Positions 37,781 to 45,170 of a DNA stretch of 64,000 nucleotides are shown piece by piece. This DNA comes from Lachnospiraceae bacterium (lineage in GTDB: Bacteria; Bacillota; Clostridia; Lachnospirales; Lachnospiraceae), in contig JAAUZV010000020.1 in the NCBI GenBank assembly GCA_014804425.1, positions 1 to 64,000 of the forward strand, in the 5' to 3' direction. Made by a program: the position numbers and the translations under genes. The notes below the pieces were generated by a model. That model was not told where the DNA came from. It worked only from the letters and a program-made list of their open reading frames with translations, and did not search any database. Positions within the stretch are counted from its first letter, which is position 1, and every line of letters starts with the position of its first letter.

Positions 37781-37850
37781 GAGAAACGGGTATAGGGGAA
37801 ATCTGTAGGGGAAAAAGGGATTTGTAAGGAGCAGGAAAAGAGGAGAGGCT

Positions 37851-38114
37851 ATGAAAAAGGAAACAATGTCGATTCAACTGGCAAATGGACTGGAGGCAAG
37901 ACCGATTGCCGTATTGGTGCAGATCGCAAGTCAGTTCGAGAGCAAGATCTACCTTGAGGCAGAGGGAAAGAGAGTCAACGCAAAGAGCATCATGGGAATG
38001 ATGAGTCTCGGAATGGATGTAGGGGAAAGCGTGACGATCGAGGCTGACGGGGAAGATGAAAATGCGGCGGTTGCCAAGCTTAAGGATTTCCTGAGCGGTA
38101 AGGACGTGAAATAG
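37851..38114 (+). CDS. crh: HPr-like protein with Glu15 (Crh-like)
   Basis: This 87-residue protein has the HPr fold. Position 15 is Glu in N-G-L-E-A-R-P-I-A, where true HPr has the phosphorylated His. Ser46, the HprK target, is present in N-A-K-S-I-M-G-M-M. It therefore cannot carry phosphate for the PTS but can be phosphorylated by HprK, like B. subtilis Crh, which has Gln15. Its place after rapZ and whiA is also that of crh. The ATG at 37851 follows AGAGGAGAGG. A terminator follows. The symbol is assigned from synteny and residue pattern. Confidence 0.85.
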   Translation: MKKETMSIQLANGLEARPIAVLVQIASQFESKIYLEAEGKRVNAKSIMGMMSLGMDVGESVTIEADGEDENAAVAKLKDFLSGKDVK

Positions 38115-38123
38115 GATAGAATC

Positions 38124-38150
38124 AAGAGCTGCCGCAGGGCGGCTCTTTTC
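38124..38150 (+). terminator. Terminator after the crh-like gene
   Basis: AAGAGCTGCC (38124-38133) pairs with GGCGGCTCTT (38138-38147) over a GCAG loop, with a short T-run. Confidence 0.7.
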
Positions 38151-38179
38151 AAACAATCGTAATTGTTGAGGATACGGAT

Positions 38180-39067
38180 ATGAAAAAAAAGGCGTTGTTT
38201 ATTTTTAATCCGCATGCCGGAAAAGGGCAGATTAAAACAAGGCTGTTAGATGTTGTGGATGCGTTGACGAAGGACGGCTATGATGTAACGGTGCATCCCA
38301 CACAGAGCAGGGGAGACGCAGTGACCGTTGTTTCCGAGAACGAGGGCCTGTATGATCTGTGCGTCTGCTCGGGCGGGGACGGTACTCTGGACGAAGTCGT
38401 GACGGGAATGATGCAGAACGAAGTGCGCGTTCCCATCGGCTATATTCCGACCGGTTCCACCAATGATTTTGCGAGCAGCTTAAAACTACCGAAAAAAGCG
38501 GCGCTGGCGGTGGAGACCGCCGTGCGGGGCAGGGCATTCTTGTGTGACATCGGAAGATTCAACGAGGATGTGTTTGTCTATATTGCGGCGTTTGGGCTGT
38601 TTACGGATGTGTCCTATGAGACGAAGCAGGAAGTGAAAAATGTATTGGGGCATATGGCGTATATTTTGGAGGGCATGAAGCGGCTCTCCTCCATCAAATC
38701 CTATCAAATGACGGTGACGGCGGACGGAAAGCAAATGGAGGGAGATTATCTTTACGGGATGGTGACAAATTCGCATTCCGTGGGCGGCTTTCAAAATATT
38801 ACCGGTAAAAATGTGGAACTGAACGACGGGCTTTTTGAGGTTACACTGATCAAGCGCCCGCGCAATGCCGTGGAGCTGAATCAGATCATGGCGGCGCTCA
38901 TAGGGGCGCGCTTTGATACGGAGCTGATGAGCAGCTTTAAGGCGGCGGACATTATTTTTGAGACGGAGGAAGCGATACCGTGGACGCTCGACGGGGAGTT
39001 TGGAGGCGAGCACCGCAGAGTGAAAGTGCATAACGAGCATCATGCGATTCAGTTTTTGGTGCCATAA
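38180..39067 (+). CDS. Diacylglycerol kinase family lipid kinase
   Basis: This 295-residue kinase belongs to the YegS/DgkB/BmrU group. The nucleotide site is C-S-G-G-D-G-T-L-D-E near 65-74, following F-N-P-H-A-G-K-G near 10. I-P-T-G-S-T-N-D-F-A near 92 is also diagnostic. It probably phosphorylates diacylglycerol or a related lipid at the membrane, returning lipid released by lipoteichoic acid synthesis. A weak GAGG precedes the ATG at 38180. Confidence 0.9.
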   Translation: MKKKALFIFNPHAGKGQIKTRLLDVVDALTKDGYDVTVHPTQSRGDAVTVVSENEGLYDLCVCSGGDGTLDEVVTGMMQNEVRVPIGYIPTGSTNDFASSLKLPKKAALAVETAVRGRAFLCDIGRFNEDVFVYIAAFGLFTDVSYETKQEVKNVLGHMAYILEGMKRLSSIKSYQMTVTADGKQMEGDYLYGMVTNSHSVGGFQNITGKNVELNDGLFEVTLIKRPRNAVELNQIMAALIGARFDTELMSSFKAADIIFETEEAIPWTLDGEFGGEHRRVKVHNEHHAIQFLVP

Positions 39068-39099
39068 AAAAAGACTTTTGCGTCAGCGAAAGTCTTTTT
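39068..39099. terminator. Bidirectional terminator
   Basis: AAAAAGACTTT pairs with AAAGTCTTTTT across GCGTCAGC. It lies between two convergent genes and covers the last codons of the AGCS symporter gene. Confidence 0.8.
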
Positions 39100-40786
39100 G
39101 ATATTGACGGACATCTCGTGCAATTTCTCCGCTTAAAGCAAGAAGACAGATCAGATTCGGAACAGCCATGAGCGCGTTTGCGATATTGGAAAAGTCCCAT
39201 ACCGGTTCGAGTGCGGCGGTCGCGCCAACATAGGCGGCAAGAGAAAACATCACGCGGTAGAGCATGTTGTACTTGTGCGTCTTCAGAAGATATTCCCAAG
39301 CTCTTTCCCCGAGATACTCCCATCCCAAGATCGTCGAAAAAGCAAATAGAACAATGCTGATCGAAAGAAAATAAGCGCCGGTATCGCCGAGCCCGCTGCG
39401 AAATGCGGCGATCGTGAGCGCGGCGCCCGTGAGCAGTTTTGCATACTCATAAGTGCCGTCCGCATGGAAGGTGTAGACACATCCGCGTGGGCCGCGCCAG
39501 CTTCCGGTGAGCGGGGAGGAGGAACGCTCTGTGATGTCGCCGGCGGCATTGTCAGATGCAAGCCTCGTCAGCGTGATCTCGGTGTCAGCACAAAATGCAG
39601 TGCCTGCATCCGGGTCTGTGGCGTTCTTGTTTAACACGAGGGAAAGCGAGGAGCCGTCGTAAGCCGCAATATCATAAACGGCAGGGCAGTCCGCGGATGT
39701 GCTGCTGAAAAACAGAAGCTGCCCGGAATGATTTGCGTAGCTGCCGGAATCCACGGTTTCGGTGCTGCCGAGTACGCCGCTGCTCACAATGCACAAGCCG
39801 GTGATCGTGCATACGATGATCGTATCCCAAAAGGTGGCGGTCATATTGAGATAACCCTGACGAACCGGGTGATCGCAGGCTGCGGAGGCGGCGGTGATGG
39901 CAGCGGAGCCCATACCCGCTTCGTTGGAAAAGACGCCGCGTGCGACGCCGTAACGCATGGCGCGCAGCATGGAGGCGGTGACCGTACCCAGAAAGCCGCC
40001 CGTAAGGGCATCGGGGGAGAATGCCATGGTGATGATCCGGACAAGACTGTCCGGAATATTTCGATAGTGTACAAGCAACACGAGCAGTCCCGCGGCGATA
40101 TAGAGAACTGCCATGGACGGTACGAGCACGGAGGCAATCTTGGAAATGGAACGGATGCCGCCGACAATGACAAACAAAGTAAGCACGGTCAGGGCGATAC
40201 CGATCGGGTGGGCGGGAAGCGCAAAGGCATCGTGCAGCGCGTGCGCAATGGAATTCGCCTGTGTCATATTGCCGATGCCGAAGGAGGAGACCGCGGCGGA
40301 CAGGGCAAAAAGAAACGCCAGTATGGCGCCGGTGCGGCGGCGGGGAAAAGCATTTTTGAGCGTGTACATGGGGCCGCCCACGACATCGCCCTTCGCATTG
40401 CGTTCCCGGTATTTTACGGCAAGCATGCATTCGCTGAATTTAGAAGCGATGCCGAAGGCTGCCGCGATCCACATCCATACAAGCGCGCCGGGACCGCCCA
40501 GGACCATTGCGGTCGATACGCCGACGATATTGCCTGTGCCGATGGTTGCGGCGAGCGAGGTCATCAGTGCGGCAAAAGGCGAGATGCCGCCTGCGCCTTC
40601 GTCTGTTTTGCGCGGGTTTTGCGCGTTCCGGCCCAGCGTACTTTTGATGGCGCCAGGGAGCATGCGCCACGGAAGAAAACGGGTGCGCACGGTCAGCAGG
40701 ATGCCGGTACCGACAAGCAAAAGCAGCATGCAGGGTCCCCAGACAAATTCATCGATCGTATGCAGAGCATGGGACAGGGTATTCAT
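39083..40786 (-). CDS. AGCS sodium:amino acid symporter with an inserted extracytoplasmic domain
   Basis: This is an alanine/glycine:cation symporter (AGCS family). Family motifs are G-P-G-A-L-V-W-M-W near 98, A-A-T-I-G-T-G-N-I-V-G near 82, S-N-E-A-G-M-G-S near 285 and F-A-F-S-T-I-L-G-W near 475. At 567 residues it is about 90-100 longer than usual. The excess is one hydrophilic block at about 350-445, between a helix ending V-S-S-G-V-L-G and the helix starting A-L-T-I-A-A-F. Its end, L-T-G-S-W-R-G-P-R-G-C-V-Y-T-F-H-A-D-G-T-Y, resembles lipocalin-like DUF5640-type sequences. The insert should face outside. The start at 40786 has AAGG upstream and a long structured leader. Confidence 0.88.
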   Translation of the reverse strand: MNTLSHALHTIDEFVWGPCMLLLLVGTGILLTVRTRFLPWRMLPGAIKSTLGRNAQNPRKTDEGAGGISPFAALMTSLAATIGTGNIVGVSTAMVLGGPGALVWMWIAAAFGIASKFSECMLAVKYRERNAKGDVVGGPMYTLKNAFPRRRTGAILAFLFALSAAVSSFGIGNMTQANSIAHALHDAFALPAHPIGIALTVLTLFVIVGGIRSISKIASVLVPSMAVLYIAAGLLVLLVHYRNIPDSLVRIITMAFSPDALTGGFLGTVTASMLRAMRYGVARGVFSNEAGMGSAAITAASAACDHPVRQGYLNMTATFWDTIIVCTITGLCIVSSGVLGSTETVDSGSYANHSGQLLFFSSTSADCPAVYDIAAYDGSSLSLVLNKNATDPDAGTAFCADTEITLTRLASDNAAGDITERSSSPLTGSWRGPRGCVYTFHADGTYEYAKLLTGAALTIAAFRSGLGDTGAYFLSISIVLFAFSTILGWEYLGERAWEYLLKTHKYNMLYRVMFSLAAYVGATAALEPVWDFSNIANALMAVPNLICLLALSGEIARDVRQYQKDFR

Positions 40787-40796
40787 GATGGAGGCG

Positions 40797-40898
40797 CCTT
40801 CTTTTTTGATTATTTATACATATCAAAAAAGAAAGGAAGATATGCAGAAAAAATGCCCCATAAAAGGGAGGATGCCAGATAACCTGCGTTATCTGGCA
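40797..40898 (-). promoter_or_regulatory. Structured leader of the AGCS gene
   Basis: On the minus strand the leader has a perfect 11-base stem (40888-40898 with 40873-40883, tetraloop), then a short CCC/GGGG stem followed by a T-run near 40848-40853, then a 14-base AT-rich stem (40822-40836 with 40797-40810) next to the ribosome site. A TATACT at 40955-40960 may be the -10 element. It does not match the glycine riboswitch common before such genes. The remaining stretch 40961-41079 shows no gene. Confidence 0.45.
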
Positions 40899-41079
40899 CT
40901 TATTATGAAAAAGTTTATTTGAAAGTGTGATACTGTCTTGTGTTTTATGGTTTAAGTATATCCCCGAAGTATGGATAAAGAATGTTTTTGAAATTAATAA
41001 TCTTTGAATTATAAATGAACAAAATGTGAACACGCGGATTTTAACGGAAAGAATCTTGCTTTTTTTTCTCGTTTTGCTG

Positions 41080-41108
41080 TTTTCATTTTGGAAGGAATAG
41101 GATATAAT
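41080..41108 (+). promoter_or_regulatory. Promoter of the aldolase gene
   Basis: TTTTCA (41080-41085) and TATAAT (41103-41108) are 17 bases apart, 60 bases ahead of the start codon. Confidence 0.65.
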
Positions 41109-41168
41109 AGGTATGACTAAGAGCCAAAGGGCTGTTAAGAAATCATAATAAAGAAAGGAAGAAAGAGT

Positions 41169-42107
41169 ATGCCATTAGTTACAACCACTGAAATGTTTAA
41201 GAAAGCATATGAAGGCGGCTATGCGATCGGCGCTTTCAATGTCAACAACATGGAGATCGTGCAGGGTATTACGGAGGCATGTGCGGAGGAGAAAGCACCT
41301 GTTATTTTACAGGTATCCAAGGGTGCTCGCGCTTATGCAAATCACAATTATCTCGTAAAGCTTGTTGAGGCTGCTACGATCTGCTATCCGGAGCTGCCTG
41401 TTGCGCTGCATCTGGATCACGGTCCGGATTTTGAGACTTGCAAATCCTGTATCGACGGCGGTTTTACATCTGTCATGATCGATGCTTCCTCCAAGCCGTT
41501 TGAGGAGAATATCGAGATCACCAAGAAGGTCGTAGAGTACGCGCATGAGCACGGCGTTGTCGTTGAGGCTGAGCTCGGTACATTAGCGGGTGTTGAGGAT
41601 GATGTGCAGGTAGCTGCGGAGGATTCCTCTTATACACATCCGGAGCAGGTAGAGGAATTCGTATCCAGAACGGGCTGCGATTCCCTTGCGATCGCGATCG
41701 GTACAAGCCACGGCGCATACAAGTTTAAGCCGGGCACGAAGCCGCAGCTTCGCTTTGACGTGCTGCATGAGTGCGAGAAGAGAATCCCGGGATTCCCGAT
41801 CGTACTGCACGGTTCTTCTTCCGTTCCGCAGGAGTATGTGGAGATGGTAAACACCTACGGCGGCGCAATGCCGGGCGCGATCGGCGTGCCGGAGGATCAG
41901 CTTCGTGAAGCTGCACGTTCCGCAGTATGTAAGATCAACATCGACTCCGATTTACGTCTTGCAATGACCGGTACGATCCGTAAGTTCTTCGCAGAGCATC
42001 CGGACAAGTTCGATCCCCGCGAGTACTTAAAGCCGGCACGTGCGAACATCAAGGAGCTTGTTCGTCATAAGCTGATCGATGTACTTGGCTGCAACGGCAA
42101 GGCATAA
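41169..42107 (+). CDS. fba: Class II fructose-bisphosphate aldolase
   Basis: This zinc enzyme splits fructose 1,6-bisphosphate in glycolysis. The 312 residues show the zinc ligands in L-H-L-D-H-G near 81, G-T-S-H-G-A near 180 and V-L-H-G-S-S near 213. The sodium/phosphate loop and the E-A-E-L-G stretch near 134 are also present. AAAGGAAG precedes the ATG at 41169. The sequence uses favoured codons consistently, as expected for a highly expressed gene. Three hairpins follow it. Confidence 0.95.
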   Translation: MPLVTTTEMFKKAYEGGYAIGAFNVNNMEIVQGITEACAEEKAPVILQVSKGARAYANHNYLVKLVEAATICYPELPVALHLDHGPDFETCKSCIDGGFTSVMIDASSKPFEENIEITKKVVEYAHEHGVVVEAELGTLAGVEDDVQVAAEDSSYTHPEQVEEFVSRTGCDSLAIAIGTSHGAYKFKPGTKPQLRFDVLHECEKRIPGFPIVLHGSSSVPQEYVEMVNTYGGAMPGAIGVPEDQLREAARSAVCKINIDSDLRLAMTGTIRKFFAEHPDKFDPREYLKPARANIKELVRHKLIDVLGCNGKA

Positions 42108-42108
42108 A

Positions 42109-42273
42109 AAAGAACACTGCGTGTTCTTTCAGAGAAATACTCCGCATTCTTTATAGGAAATGTCCTTGGCATTTCTATTGAATCCCCGAAGCGGATTCTT
42201 TTGGTAATGTCAGAGACAGGGATGTTAGAATATGTGGTGTAACCTCATTAATGGGGTTACACCCTTTTCTTTT
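42109..42273 (+). terminator. Three successive hairpins after fba
   Basis: AAAGAACAC/GTGTTCTTT at 42109-42129, GAATCC/GGATTC with a TTTT tail at 42180-42202, and GGTGTAACC/GGTTACACC at 42236-42263 with a T-rich tail to 42273. Only the last is a textbook terminator. There is no gene between 42108 and 42361. Confidence 0.7.
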
Positions 42274-42361
42274 GCCTACATGTAAAATGGTGCAAATAAT
42301 AAATGAAAAAACTTGATAAAAGGTGCACATTATATTATGTTACATGTGGAGGATGCAGGAC

Positions 42362-43060
42362 ATGTCAAAAAAACGAATGATCCCGGTGATTTTGCAGGTT
42401 TTGAATCTGCTCCTGATTCTTTTACTGTTTATCTGCGTAAAAAAGAATGTGGAAACCCATGTGGAGGGTGCAGCGGACGTAAAAGCAGCGTGGTGTGAAG
42501 CGGAAGTTGTCGGCGGGATGCCGCTGCGGTATGAGAGTCGTTTTTTATTTCGACCGCAGAACCGCTATCTAGATCATGTGGAATGCATTTTAACGGAGCT
42601 GCCGGAGAATGCGTCCGGCGGTCTGCGCGTAGAGATTTATGAGGGTATGAATTTAAGCGAGAAATGTGTGGCAAGGAACAGTGTGGGGCTTTCCGAGGTC
42701 ACGGAAGGGGAATGGCAGAGCATACCGTTACAGGTATGGCTGTCCCCGTCGAAAACGTATCTTATGCTGATCAGTATTTACAATACGGAGGCGGAGCCGA
42801 GGCTTGTGTATGTAGACAGCACGTTTCCGATCGCGGAGTATATAGAGACGATCCGGCCGGAGGTATACTTGTCGCAGAAAGGGCTGGCTGCGTACCAGTC
42901 AGAGCAGTTATCGTCCATGGAAGATCCGAATCAGCCGCTGATCGCATATTGCTACGGAAGACAGGTCAGCCCGGTTCTGATCCTGACGACTCTCACGCTG
43001 ATCATCGGTGTGAATGCTTTTTTGATCTATCAGTGGATAAAACGAGATCATTGCAGATAA
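42362..43060 (+). CDS. Membrane-anchored hypothetical protein with one extracytoplasmic domain
   Basis: This 232-residue protein has one N-terminal helix (about 6-24), an external domain of about 175 residues that looks like a beta sandwich, and one C-terminal helix (about 205-225) ending Q-W-I-K-R-D-H. The domain has L-R-V-E-I-Y-E-G-M-N and S-K-T-Y-L-M-L-I-S-I-Y, similar in style to carbohydrate-binding jelly rolls; that is only an impression. The ATG at 42362 has GGAGG eight bases ahead; an in-frame ATG at 42353 is possible. It stands alone and its function is unknown. Confidence 0.65.
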   Translation: MSKKRMIPVILQVLNLLLILLLFICVKKNVETHVEGAADVKAAWCEAEVVGGMPLRYESRFLFRPQNRYLDHVECILTELPENASGGLRVEIYEGMNLSEKCVARNSVGLSEVTEGEWQSIPLQVWLSPSKTYLMLISIYNTEAEPRLVYVDSTFPIAEYIETIRPEVYLSQKGLAAYQSEQLSSMEDPNQPLIAYCYGRQVSPVLILTTLTLIIGVNAFLIYQWIKRDHCR

Positions 43061-43124
43061 GGGATAGATACGATAACGGAAACGGTTTTTATCATGCATA
43101 CGGACAGTGTATTTACGATCGGGG

Positions 43125-44063
43125 TCAATTCAGCCTGAGCGAAAAAAGCAGCATGTCCGAGTCTTCGGGACGGGGAACCGGCTGAAACTTCAGTTTTTCA
43201 CAGATGCGGAGAGATGCGGCGTTTTCTTTTTGCACACGTACATAAACCTCCGGCAGACATAAGTGTTCCGCAGCATAGGTAAGGATCGCGCGGCATACCT
43301 CGGTCGCATAGCCCTGATTCTGATATTCCCTCGCGATGACGTAGCCGAGCTCGGCGAAATCTTCTTTTGGCTCAATACCCGCACGGCCGATGAGCTGTCC
43401 GTCAGCTTTGTTGATGACGATCCACATGCCATAACCGAAAAAACCATAGACATTGTCGATATAATCGCGGATATAGGAACGCTCCGCGGTTTCATCGGCA
43501 TAGAGCGCCTCGATATAGCTGGTGATAGCGGGATCTGCATAGATTTCATAAAGCCTTGTCACATCTTCGGTCGTGATCTCACGGACAAGGCAGCGCTCGG
43601 TTTCCAATATCGTATAGGGAAGCTGATGCGCCCTGCAAAAAACAAGTTCGCAGAAAGGCGCGTCCAAGCCGGAAATATCTTCGATCAGATAGCGGACGCC
43701 TTCAAAGGAAACATCCCGGTTTTGCCCGTGCAGATAGCCGATAACAGCAAAACCGCACTCTAGGCAGCACTTGGCGATGTCAGCGCGGTCGGTTACGATG
43801 AGAAGGGTGTGTGCCAAAGGATGTGTGTCTGAGTTAGGCGAAGCACCCAAATTGCCGTTATGTGAAGTTGTGCAGTCCGGGATAGCGGACGGTGTAATTT
43901 TTTCTGACATTTGCGTCAGAATCTGTTCGATGGGAATCCGCTCCGCTTCATAGCCGCTCATCCAAAGCCCCATCAGGGTACGGGAAAGCAGCTCGGCGGA
44001 GGACAGGGATTCGATCAAAAATATGATTTTGCGCAGAGTCGTGTGTGTATGCGTGTTCTTCAT
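43125..44063 (-). CDS. GNAT acetyltransferase with N-terminal HAD-like domain
   Basis: The C-terminal 165 residues of this 312-residue protein are a GNAT N-acetyltransferase. Motif A is seen as Y-Q-N-Q-G-Y-A-T near 255, and the domain opens L-E-T-E-R-C-L-V-R near 152. The first 145 residues are a separate domain with L-L-I-V-T-D-R and C-G-F-A-V-I-G-Y, resembling the HAD-like halves found fused to GNAT domains in some Lachnospiraceae, but without a clear catalytic D-x-D. No clear ribosome site precedes the start. It diverges from the cyclophilin gene across a symmetric promoter region. Confidence 0.75.
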   Translation of the reverse strand: MKNTHTHTTLRKIIFLIESLSSAELLSRTLMGLWMSGYEAERIPIEQILTQMSEKITPSAIPDCTTSHNGNLGASPNSDTHPLAHTLLIVTDRADIAKCCLECGFAVIGYLHGQNRDVSFEGVRYLIEDISGLDAPFCELVFCRAHQLPYTILETERCLVREITTEDVTRLYEIYADPAITSYIEALYADETAERSYIRDYIDNVYGFFGYGMWIVINKADGQLIGRAGIEPKEDFAELGYVIAREYQNQGYATEVCRAILTYAAEHLCLPEVYVRVQKENAASLRICEKLKFQPVPRPEDSDMLLFSLRLN

Positions 44064-44070
44064 GTAATAA

Positions 44071-44103
44071 AGTATAGCATGTTTGCTTTTTTCATGCTAT
44101 ACT
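44071..44103. promoter_or_regulatory. Symmetric divergent promoter/operator
   Basis: AGTATAGCATG (44071-44081) and CATGCTATACT (44093-44103) are perfect 11-base arms around an 11-base T-rich spacer. Each arm ends in TATACT read outward, so both divergent genes may use a -10 element from the same palindrome. Confidence 0.55.
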
Positions 44104-44155
44104 GAATAGGCGTTTGGCAGTTGCAAATAACATGTGGAAAAGGAGAAATCATATC

Positions 44156-44677
44156 ATGTCACAGAATCCGATCGTAACAATTGAAATGGCGGACGGGAAG
44201 GTCATGAAAGCGGAGCTGTATCCCGAAATTGCGCCGAATACCGTCAACAATTTTATCAGCCTGATCAAGAAGGGCTTTTATGACGGCGTGATCTTTCATC
44301 GCGTTATCAACGGTTTTATGATCCAGGGCGGTGATCCGGAAGGTACGGGAATGGGCGGACCGGATTATGGAATAAAAGGAGAGTTCAGCCAGAACGGCTT
44401 TCAGAATGATCTTAAGCATACCGAGGGTGTGCTTTCCATGGCGCGCTCGATGATGCCGGATTCGGCAGGCTCTCAGTTTTTTATCATGCATAAGACAAGC
44501 CCGCATCTGGACGGCGCTTATGCGGCGTTTGGAAAGATCACGGAGGGCATGGAGGTTGTCAATGCGATCGCTGAGACGGCGACGGATTATTCCGACAGAC
44601 CGCTGGAAGATCAGGTGATGAAGACGGTTACGGTCGAGACATTCGGCGTGGATTATCCGGAGCCGGAGAAGTGCTAA
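44156..44677 (+). CDS. Cyclophilin-type peptidyl-prolyl isomerase
   Basis: This 173-residue protein is a cyclophilin that catalyses proline cis-trans isomerisation during folding. The active site includes F-H-R-V-I-N-G-F-M-I-Q-G-G-D near 43-56, with the catalytic Arg. S-Q-F-F-I near 105 is also conserved. There is no signal peptide, so it is cytosolic. The ATG at 44156 follows AAAAGGAG. Confidence 0.93.
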   Translation: MSQNPIVTIEMADGKVMKAELYPEIAPNTVNNFISLIKKGFYDGVIFHRVINGFMIQGGDPEGTGMGGPDYGIKGEFSQNGFQNDLKHTEGVLSMARSMMPDSAGSQFFIMHKTSPHLDGAYAAFGKITEGMEVVNAIAETATDYSDRPLEDQVMKTVTVETFGVDYPEPEKC

Positions 44678-44809
44678 GGGATTTGCTTTTTTTAATAAAA
44701 GAGTAAGAAGAAATAAAAATGCCGATTCTGTCTATATACACGATAGGATTATTCAACCGAGCTTGCGGGAATACTTGAAATGCCAAACGGCATATGCTAT
44801 AATGCCAGT

Positions 44810-44880
44810 AGGCAAAAATGATGAAAGTGCTCATTCGGCACGCGAAAAGCCCCGGTGTTCCTGCACCGGGGCTTTTCTAT
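44810..44880 (+). ncRNA. Candidate small RNA convergent with a mini-peptide gene
   Basis: A near-consensus promoter (TTGAAA at 44775-44780, 17-base spacer, TATAAT at 44798-44803) is followed only about 40 bases later by a strong hairpin (44845-44857 with 44864-44876). The resulting RNA would be about 70 bases and has no ribosome site. The terminator is symmetric (AAAAGCCCC...GGGGCTTTT), so it also ends the minus-strand transcript of the mini-peptide; the two RNAs overlap at their 3' ends. This is the layout of par/Fst-type toxin-antitoxin loci. 44678-44774 holds nothing else. Confidence 0.55.
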
Positions 44881-44922
44881 TCCGTTGTGGCGGGGTGGCT
44901 TATTCCCCAGGCTGACTACCGC

Positions 44923-45003
44923 CTATTCGTCTCCATCCAGCCATTTGCAGATATAGTAGGCAACTATACTTGCCAAGATGGAGAGTAAAAAGCGAAAAAG
45001 CAA
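44923..45003 (-). CDS. Hydrophobic mini-peptide, type I toxin-like
   Basis: A 26-codon frame reads from TTG at 45003 to TAG at 44923. It is a single membrane helix followed by a charged tail ending A-Y-Y-I-C-K-W-L-D-G-D-E. I recall similar Y-Y-I-C-K-W-L-D-G tails in many unannotated small peptides of Lachnospiraceae, which supports translation in this frame. The start is uncertain: there is no ATG in frame, TTG at 45003 has only a distant AGAGG, and the frame is open a further 12 codons. The size and helix fit Fst-like toxins, and a promoter-terminator RNA converges on it. Confidence 0.5.
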   Translation of the reverse strand: MLFRFLLSILASIVAYYICKWLDGDE

Positions 45004-45010
45004 AATAATA

Positions 45011-45057
45011 AAAACGGCCTCTGCATAAGAATAAATATCCTATGTAGAGGCTGTTTT
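45011..45057. other. Stable hairpin next to the mini-peptide
   Basis: A 17-base stem (45011-45027 with 45041-45057, two wobble pairs) with a 13-base loop is followed by T7 on the plus strand, so it looks like a plus-strand terminator. On the minus strand it lies in the leader of the mini-peptide and may hide its ribosome site. A weak promoter for the next gene (TTGCGG 45116-45121, TATAGT 45141-45146) follows. Confidence 0.6.
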
Positions 45058-45170
45058 TTTGCTCATCTGATGACATTGAGAAAAACAAAAAAGCAGATGG
45101 AAAAACCATCTTGACTTGCGGCAAAGAGGGGCTTAATCTGTATAGTAACAGAAAGGGGAGGATACATAAA

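Noticed and set aside
39728..40882. 384-codon plus-strand frame opposite the AGCS symporter
   Set aside because: It is a shadow of the minus-strand gene; the protein is rich in Gly, Arg, His and Asp with no domain, while the minus strand has clear AGCS motifs.
40787..40950. Glycine riboswitch before the AGCS gene
   Set aside because: This was expected for the gene family, but the leader lacks the two conserved glycine aptamer cores.
44819..44989. Plus-strand frame starting M-M-K-V-L-I-R-H across the small RNA
   Set aside because: It would have to be translated through a strong terminator, and it lies opposite the mini-peptide, whose frame looks conserved; no ribosome site is seen.
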